Assembly: GCF_026151205.1 (NCBI RefSeq)
Contig: NC_087072.1
Span: 23,641,603 to 23,701,602 of the forward strand
Reading direction: 5' to 3'
Length of the DNA: 60,000 nucleotides
From: Bolinopsis microptera
Taxonomy: Eukaryota; Ctenophora; Tentaculata; Lobata; Bolinopsidae
The position numbers and the translations under genes are program-made. How positions within the stretch are numbered: the stretch's first letter is position 1; each line of letters begins with the position of its first letter. Positions 53,075-60,000 of the stretch are shown piece by piece. Under the pieces are notes generated by a model. The model saw nothing but the letters and a program-made list of their open reading frames with translations, did not search any database and was not told the origin of the DNA.

Positions 53075-56000
53075 TCAGTTTGAGAACAACTCGTTCGTTT
53101 TTATCACCTTCTTCTTTGCTATCAGGGATTTACCTTCCGGGTCACGTGACAGCGCCTACAGAAGTAAAATAACATTTACTAAAGTAAAACGAGATTTAAT
53201 TTCTATCATTTATATCAGATTCAAGACTGAAATTTTGCTAAATTGAATATCGGAGTTGGAAAGAACTAGTAACCTTGCGCATATCGTACGCGTCCTCGTC
53301 AGGCGGAGAGTGGGGTGCGTTGCCTCCCGCGTAGTACTCCACAATCTGACGGTACACTGAGTACCCGAAGTTCTTGTACATTCCCTTAGCTACATCGTTA
53401 CTTACTCTTACGAACAAGTCCACAAAGTAACATTTCTGGTTCTGAGAAGTTAAGTGGTTAGTGAAAGTGAAAGTTGGTTAAAATAATGCTAATACTTGCT
53501 TAGTAATACTTGTAACAGTTGTTTAGTCATACTAATTTAATCAATTTCAGTTTGTTGAATATCGATCCTACTTTTCTCAGTATAATTTATACAATGTAAT
53601 AAATTAAATCCCATATTATTAAAATATTAGTATGATCCCTATGATTCTAAAAAGCTGAAGAGCTGTTTTTACTCCAATATTAGATGAGGTAAAATGAAAG
53701 AATGCACCATAATTATTGCAAAGAGTGTAAAACGTATGTGTAAACGTAGATTTTACGAGAGGTTGGTCAGCCCACCCCAACTTGTGGGGTGGACTGGAAC
53801 AGCAGTGATGTGGGGCAGTGATGTGGGGGAGTGTAACACGTGACTACAGAGAGTGCATCTTAATGTTCTCCAACTGTGCAGTACATTGAGATGGGTGAAG
53901 TAATAGTGATGTTAGTGATGTAAGCTGAGGTGAGGATATTAATACGGGCAGGCAGCACAGGAAGAAGGGGATTTAGATTGGGAGCTAGAAATGGAGAACT
54001 AACTGATGCTAAAGATTGTTACTCTAACGATGGGAATACTATAACTCTATAATATTTGGGGCTATGTATATTTGAATAAAAAGTTTAAGCTAACGAAGGG
54101 GTACCATTCATTAGCCAATAACGGTAGATTTATTAGTTTTCAGGCTAGTCAGGTAGGACTGAGAAATAAACAGACATTCCTTGAGGTAGAGGCTTACTAA
54201 GTGTTTTGCTGCTAAGTTCCTTGCTTCTTGAGTAGAACATTGTTTTCAATGGTTGCAATACCTATGAAGTATCCCAATCCCCATCGACCGTCTTCTTTTG
54301 CAAATCTACTTTTCTAGTGTGTTTTTACTTACAATAACCACGGCGTAGTCATTTACTGCTAGCATTGTGTAGTTAACGTCAAACATCGTGTATTATCCAT
54401 TATGTCATAGGTTTCGTAGATTTTTTAAAGAATTCAGTAGGGACTATGGGTGGAAGATGAATAATTGAAATTCCAACAGCATATCTTGTTCCCTTCATTG
54501 TGCTGATTCCGAGAAGCATTCTGTTTACGCTCTCACCATTCTGTAGAACGAGATATCGTTCATTTTAAATTGGGTAATTATAGGCCTGTCATTTGTCAAG
54601 GATTGCAGCCCAATTAAGAGCTGATCAATTGCAGCTCCTTGTGCCATATAAGGGATAACTGAGGTCACGTGACAGTCGGTCCTATCACGTGACCTTGATT
54701 CGTTAACCCTCGAGCACGTGATCACGTCGTATGCCGACTAGGATATTTTGTGACGTCACCAGAGCTCAAGTTACTTGATCAGGCCTTATATGGAGTAATG
54801 CAGTGTTTCGTGTGTAATTGGACCCAATTAGAGGAGTTGAACGCTAAATTATAGCCAGGAGGTGACCGGGATTCCCGGTTCCGGGAATCCTGGTTCCGGG
54901 ATTGGCAATTTTGAGCTATCCCGGTCCCGGTCAAATGCTGATTTATTTATTTATGATCCCGGTCCCGGTTAATTCGGGATTCTTGGTCCCGGTCCCAGTC
55001 AATCACTCAAATTTGCCGGGATTTTGACCGGGATCTTTTACATAATTTCATTCACTGTGATTTTAAGTTTTTCTCATTCATTGTGAATTTCATCTTTAAA
55101 CATCCTCTGAGCCAAATACAACAATGTTTAAAATTGCTGAACAAGTTTGAGTAATAAATTATGATCATGAATTAACCAGTAATCGACCGGAATTCCCGGT
55201 ACCGGGAATCCCGGTACCGGGATTGGCAATTTTGAGTTATCCCGGTCCCGGTCAAGTCACATTTTTCATCCCGGTCCCGGTCCCGGTAAATTGATAATCT
55301 CAGGGGATCTCAGTCCCGGTCCCGGTCCCGGTCAAGTCACATTTTGTATCCCGGTCCCGGTCCCGGTCCCGGCCCCGGTCCCGGTCAGGACTCAGGCCTG
55401 AAATCATGTCCCGGTCACCTCCTGTTTATAGCAGCATCTGGTACCACCTTCTGAAACCCAGCAGACAGCTGGCCGAGAGAATCGAAAATAGAAGGATTTT
55501 TTATGGATGAAAATCGAAGGGAAAACCTTGTAACCCTACATTTTCGATGACGTTAAACAAAATTAAACTGGTCATAATTATCATACTCTCGTGTAAATTG
55601 CTTTAAAACGTACTTGAAATTTAAATGATGATATCAATTGTAATACAATTTGTACAATAAGCTGAGCTGCTTAACGGCTGGTATTCCTGGGCCGCGCTCA
55701 TCCCAGCTTTTCATTCCACCTAGCAGCTTCACTGTTTGTGAATATTAAAGCCTGGGGTCCCCAGGTAACAGATGGCACCGCTATCTCTGCATAATCTCAG
55801 TTTTTTGTAAATAACGAAGCCTCTAGTTCACAGCCAATGAGCGGGCTTATGAAGGAAAGATCTCGAGTTGAGAAGACGTAAGAAATTTATCCAAATATTT
55901 GCTAAAGATTCAAACGAATACGGATAACAACCAATATCGAGAAGGACTCTTAAATAAATGCTGTCTCAACCCCAACCCCAACCCCAACCCCAACCTCAAC

Positions 56001-59000
56001 CTCAACCCCAACCCTAACGTCAACCACAACCCAAACCCAAACCCAAACCTCAAAATGCGAACTTTAGGATTTCAAATTGTCTGTCAGGGCCCTCTAGAGA
56101 AGGTGTGAACGGCTTCTGCTTTCCAGTGAAGATTTGTTATATGAATCCTACACCCACGTCCCACACTAACAATGTGGGGTGAAATATAAAAGAATAAAAC
56201 TGAAATGTTCCCCAGCATGAATGGGCCCCTTTTACAGTGCAACATTGAAAATGGAGGATTTCGCATCAATTTGCTACCAAAGCGAACGGGATAGAGGACG
56301 TTAGTTCGACGTGCACTCTAGTTCGACATGTACTATGTTCGACAAACCCTTGAGTTCGACTGTCGAACTAGAGTTTTGAAATTTTCGATCTCAAGCGAGA
56401 TCCTTTGCGAAGTCCATTCGTTTGTTAATTGTTTGTTTTCCACTTGTCTCATGTTGTTCAACTGTGTGTGAGTGTGAATGTAATCTAAACAGGCGCTGCC
56501 TGATTGAGGTAATTAATTACTGGTGTTTACCTGCCCTGTAATTCCATTCAATGGAGTTACAGGGCATGTAAACACCAGTGGCGTACATTTCCTGTTGGCG
56601 CCACTGAGGTAAACACCAACTTTTCAGATCAATTCAAATTGTCTCAATCAACTTACATTCACACATTAGTCGAACAACATGAGAAAAGTGTAAAATAAAA
56701 ACAAACTGAGTCTAGAGAATTACTAAAGTGACTCAATTTCAAGATGTTGAAGGATTGTGATGAATCCAGCGTACTGCGTAGGTATCCCATATCCGCGCTT
56801 TCCCAACATCCAAATCCTACCACAAGCTTCATGATCATCGCCTGGAATTGTAATTGAGGGATCGTCTTTTTTTCTTTACTTTGCATTTGTTATATTCCTG
56901 TATATGTAATAATGTGGACGATTTCTTATAGTTATATTTGTAGTTATATACGAACTATTTCTTATTTCTCTGGAACCAGTTGAACAATGTAATTGTGCAA
57001 GCGTGATCTAAATCACTCTACACTCGAACTTCAAGATTTTTTAAGAAATGCCCCCGAGTCCCGACACTGCTTCAAGAAGGGCCCCCGACACTGCACTTGA
57101 ACCGATGTACTTTCATACGCTAATTCCGAATCACCCCGCATGACATTATAGGTTAAAATTCGCCCCTGGCGAGATATCGGCGAAAAACTGTCACGATCAC
57201 GTGATATGACCATATAAGGAAGTTGATATAATTTCTCGTTAGGGTTCAGGATGTTCTTCAGTTAGGAATTTGGTTAAGGTTAGGGTTGGAATCAAATTAT
57301 AGGGTTAGGGTTTCGATTGTCATACGTTGTATGACCCGCAGCGCACGAGTGCGCGGCTCCCCCTCACGACGTGATACACTATTACAAGGTTTCGAATAGT
57401 GATTCAGGGCCATCTGGAGAACGTGTCAAAAGAAGTCACGTGATAGTCCAGTATAGAGTGATTAATCATCATTGATCATCCATAATTGTGTTCGAATGAA
57501 AATAAGATTAAGAATGCTGGTGTTATTACTGTTTCCCTTTTGCCCTCATATCAGCCACAGTGCTACTGCTAGTGCTCCAACATTTTTAATGGAAATCGAT
57601 TCTTCACATCAACGTTATTCATATTGATCATTACTCCTCTTTTCGTTAGATTGAAGTTTTAACAATCGTTACAGACTGTTCTGAATTGATAATACTAATA
57701 GCACTGTCGAGTGTAGCCGTAGGAGGACGTCGTCGCTTCGACGCGCATTATCATGCTTGCTTCGCTTAATTGTTAATTGTTAATCTTCGCTGACGATATC
57801 GTTGCAAAGCTACGTTATGGAAGGGTTGGCATCGTCAATCAAATAGCATTGTTGTACTTATTTTTATTTAATAGCTCAACTTAATATTAATGATCAGGCA
57901 CCCATAAGATGATTTTTCGGGACAATTAGGATTTAAAAGATATTAGGATTTAAGATATTGCCATTTGTAGTTTTACAAGACATTCGTTAATATAATTTAC
58001 TAATTAGTCTATGTAATAAGCGCCATGAGTTGGCACAGAACTTTTTGTCCCTGATTTTGATAAATTTGGTACCAAAAGTTCCCTCTAAGTGTGAATAATG
58101 CAAATTCACCGTGTAGCAAAATAACTTCGAGCTGTATGTGGGCCTCCTGTGCATTGCAAGAATGTACAAAGGACGAAAAATGGGTAATTTATTGCTTAAA
58201 ATACCTTTAACTCTTAAAATATTAAATATTATGAAATAATTCTTACAGGATCGTAATGATATTACATTATTATGCCAGACGCACCTTTTGGTACCAAAAT
58301 TATAATATTTGAAGCACCAAATAATTTTCCTTTTAATCTTAAAATATTAGCACTAAAAGTTTCGTCTCGATGAGCTGATTACGATGTCATAATATTTATG
58401 TGATAATAACTGAAAACGTGAAAGTTAAAGGCCAAAAACTAAAAATTTGCGCGAAAAAAGCACGCGCGGCAAACAAGCAAATCAAACCGGCTGGAGAGCT
58501 TAGAATCGACTTGTACATCATTAATTCATTGAATGAGCTGATAATCATTTACTTTAAAAATTACATTAAAATGATATTCATCCCGAATTTTATCTAAATC
58601 TATCGTCGGTAAATGACAAGTCCTAACAAGAGAACTCCCCAGCTGAAGATGGCTCAGAGTATTTGTACAGTAGTTCTCCTACTTGTTATATGTGGCTCTA
58701 CAGATGCAGTCTGGTCAGTGTGGGCTAACACTGGCTGGTACATGATCCCTGAAAAGGAAGCACACTGCCCGGATGGCCAGAAGGTTTTGGAGATGAATTG
58801 GAGCTACCAGAATTGGTACGGACTGATAGACGTATGGTTCAAATGTAGTAACGGAGGTACCTACACAGTGACACACAATGATAACGGTAGTTGGGGGGAT
58901 AACTCGGTCTGTAGCTCTGGATTCAACTTTCTCATGACAAGGGAGCAGAGCGGATACGGTGTCGTTAACGCTAGGACCAAATGTGATGGCAAGAATCTTA

Positions 59001-59918
59001 GCGACGGCACAAACTACAATGGAAAATGGGGCAGGGTGCTGCGTTGTACGGGTGGTAAACAAATCACCGGCTTCGGAGTCAAGGAACAATCTGGGTATGG
59101 CATCATTAATGTAAGGATAAGCTGCAACTAAGTTATCTTAACACTGTCAGGTCTTGCATAGTGTACTGGTAGATCAAAAGGAAATGTCGAAAAATTCAAA
59201 AAGTAAAAATTGAAAAGAAAAGATACTTGTCACTGTCGATTGTCGAATGTCCATTTAAGCTGATATTGCTGATTGCATGCTGAATTGATTGACTATTTAG
59301 GGTGTTATTTTAAAACTTACGTTTATGTTTCAAATTTCATCTAGTATGAAAAATGTTAACATGATGGATGAGAAGTTTCTTTAAGTAACAAACAGTTATT
59401 TGGGATTAAATGTACCTCAAGTCTTTATTTTATCTTTTAAAAAGTTAAAAGGAACGTAATTGTCTCCAACAAATTTGACCTTTTTTAGCAAGTTGTTCTT
59501 TTATTTACTCGATTCTAACTGTTACACTGCATATTATTCTGAAACACTTTCACTATCACTACTCCAAAACAATGAAGTTTGTTGAAATATAAGAATCATA
59601 AAGCTTCAAAATAGGCAAAATCTGGCTAAAGCAATATCTGAATTAGAATTATAGATTTTACAATGCAATAATTGTGTCAGATTGTTAAAAATAAATAAAC
59701 GAATCGATCGGGGTTACTCAAAGCACACTCTTGAAGTAAACAAATTATGTTATCACTCCCACAAATCTTTGATAAAATGAATGATCCCTTGCTGTACTGA
59801 CCTCGCTAATTTTCTCGAGTTGGTCCATGAGAGTATGAGCAATGCCCAGTCTTCTGAACTGAGGGGAGACTGTGAGAGTGGTCACGTGGCCGTGCCATTC
59901 CTCAGCTTGTCCTTCTGA
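53075..59918 (-). CDS. NAA20: N-alpha-acetyltransferase 20 (NatB catalytic subunit), 3' part
   Basis: Three minus-strand exons are in the window: 59802-59918, 53274-53441 and 53075-53155 (TGA); the 5' exons lie beyond 60000. Splice sites are GT-AG and both joins are in frame. The 121 visible residues contain EEWHGHVTTLTVSPQFRRLG (acetyl-CoA binding region, RRLG as Q/RxxGxG/A variant), FVDLFVRVSNDVAKGMYKN and YSVYRQIVEYYAGG, then DEDAYDMRK and ALSRDPEGKS. NatB acetylates N-terminal Met followed by acidic or amide residues, on ribosomes, with partner NAA25. The human C-terminal tail is replaced by AKKKVIKTNELFSN. The 6.4-kb intron holds another gene. Confidence 0.92.
53442..54855. other. NAA20 intron, distal part
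   Basis: Non-coding. Near 53770-53800 CCCACCCCAACTTGTGGGGTGG forms a short stem; nothing else identified. Confidence 0.4.
54856..55424. mobile_element. 569-bp hAT-type element made of CCCGGT repeats
   Basis: Inverted termini CAGGAGGTGACCGGGA, with 8-bp flanks ATTATAGC (54848-54855) and TTTATAGC (55425-55432), matching at 7 of 8 positions. The interior is dominated by CCCGGT and its complement, arranged as GGGATTGGCAATTTTGAG-centred blocks near 54900 and 55220, with an AT-rich piece between. No ORF. The 8-bp flank and CAG start suggest hAT. Confidence 0.75.
55686..55764 (+). mobile_element. Diverged copy of the GGGCCGCGCTCA short element
   Basis: CCTGGGCCGCGCTCA at the start and GCCTGGGGTCCCCAGG at the end match the copies at 11478-11568 and 12547-12620; the middle is diverged. 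Confidence 0.55.
55968..56050. repeat. (CCCAAC)n-type microsatellite
   Basis: About 13 imperfect CCCCAA/CCTCAA/CCCAAA hexamers. Not the metazoan telomere unit. Confidence 0.9.
56519..56579. repeat. 29-bp-arm hairpin with 3-base loop
   Basis: ACTGGTGTTTACCTGCCCTG and the next nine bases pair with the complement at 56551-56579 with only two mismatches; loop TCA. A related GAGGTAAACACCA lies at about 56605. Size resembles a pre-miRNA stem, but the loop is too short for a typical one. Confidence 0.8.
57011..57463. mobile_element. MITE-like repeat, copy B (about 450 bp)
   Basis: Homologous to 19681-20041: AATCACTCTACACTCGA and ATAGAGTGATT form its ends, and GCTAATTCCGAATCACCC, GTCACGATCACGTGATATGACC and TTTCTCGTTAGGGTT are shared inside. 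Relative to copy A it carries an extra segment at about 57318-57386 (GTCATACGTTGTATGACC ... CACGACGTGATACA) that matches 11996-12104. Confidence 0.7.
58613..59131 (+). CDS. Secreted three-repeat protein, VMO-I-like
   Basis: Intronless gene of 172 residues from the first ATG; the second ATG at 58649 is preferred because it directly precedes a signal peptide (MAQSICTVVLLLVICGSTDA), giving 160 residues. The mature part has six cysteines in three C-x25-C units: CPDGQKVLEM...FKC, CSSGFNFLM...TKC, CTGGKQITGF...ISC. Units two and three share EQSGYG(V/I)(V/I)N(A/V)R, and SWGDN/KWGRV lie between units. This threefold arrangement resembles vitelline membrane outer layer protein I (beta-prism), a secreted eggshell or mucus protein. 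It lies antisense within the large NAA20 intron. Fold call is by pattern only. Confidence 0.7.
   Translation: MTSPNKRTPQLKMAQSICTVVLLLVICGSTDAVWSVWANTGWYMIPEKEAHCPDGQKVLEMNWSYQNWYGLIDVWFKCSNGGTYTVTHNDNGSWGDNSVCSSGFNFLMTREQSGYGVVNARTKCDGKNLSDGTNYNGKWGRVLRCTGGKQITGFGVKEQSGYGIINVRISCN
59132..59801. other. NAA20 intron, proximal part
   Basis: Holds the 3' UTR of the secreted-protein gene; AATAAATAAA at about 59690-59700 is the clearest poly(A) signal, more than 550 bases after the stop. No other feature seen. Confidence 0.45.
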
Positions 59919-60000
59919 CTGGGGGCATATGAGCGGTTATATGGTTAGAGTAGTGATAACACTCGAAACGTTATGCAGTGGTGAATATTAACAAAATATC

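Larger units (their letters stand above)
55425..58612. other. NAA20 intron, central part, repeat-rich
   Basis: No host exon recognised. Contains the short element at 55686, the (CCCAAC)n tract, two hairpins (56319-56374 and 56519-56579) and a MITE at 57011-57463. Confidence 0.5.

Noticed and set aside
55968-56050. Interstitial telomere repeat
   Set aside because: Unit is CCCAAC-like and irregular, not TTAGGG.

Overview
The window is nuclear DNA from an invertebrate animal. It has spliced genes with short GT-AG introns, metazoan housekeeping genes (katanin p80, eIF3a, NAA20) and a dense mix of non-LTR, Penelope-like and DNA transposon remnants. The style of the LINEs and of the hAT-like gene resembles what is common in cnidarians, but the sequence does not fix the phylum. 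A run of 100 Ns (6597-6696) shows that this is a scaffolded draft assembly.

Layout. 1-7.5 kb: a cluster of three copies of an intronless GT12-type glycosyltransferase gene: a 3' part (2-940, +), a complete copy (4990-6537, +) and a 5' part (7034-6697, -) cut off by the assembly gap. Between the first two lie a 40-bp minisatellite, a 54-bp minisatellite whose monomers are bounded by GT and AG, and one frameshifted DEG/ENaC channel exon. 7.5-15 kb: no host gene recognised; decayed LINEs and TIR elements. 15.1-18.9 kb: a two-exon hAT-like transposase gene with a split zinc finger and an internal 42-bp tandem repeat. 18.9-26.4 kb: MITEs, a Penelope-like RT remnant, a (CCCTCT)n tract and a LINE remnant. 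26.5-30.7 kb: a nearly full-length two-ORF LINE with a PHD finger in ORF1. 30.7-31.2 kb: a tRNA-derived SINE.

32.3-45.8 kb is the conserved gene block. KATNB1 (5 exons, 591 aa) is followed 1 kb later by EIF3A (17 exons, 1108 aa), both on +. Exon phases join without conflict in both. Their introns hold LINE pieces (KATNB1) and an unusual TIR element with repeated internal termini (EIF3A intron 5). 46.3-52.6 kb (-): a nine-exon gene for a 458-aa helical-repeat protein with a mitochondrial-type N terminus. One of its introns contains a single-exon gene for a small secreted protein with its own TATA box and poly(A) signal. 53.1-60 kb (-): the 3' part of NAA20. Its 6.4-kb intron holds, on +, a single-exon gene for a secreted three-repeat protein resembling the VMO-I fold, plus several MITEs.

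The host genes do not form one pathway. KATNB1 (microtubule severing), EIF3A (translation initiation) and NAA20 (N-terminal acetylation) are general cell machinery; the glycosyltransferases act in the Golgi. The strongest structural themes are a locally duplicated and inverted glycosyltransferase locus, secreted-protein genes nested in introns, and several non-autonomous transposon families whose boundaries can be read from target-site duplications.
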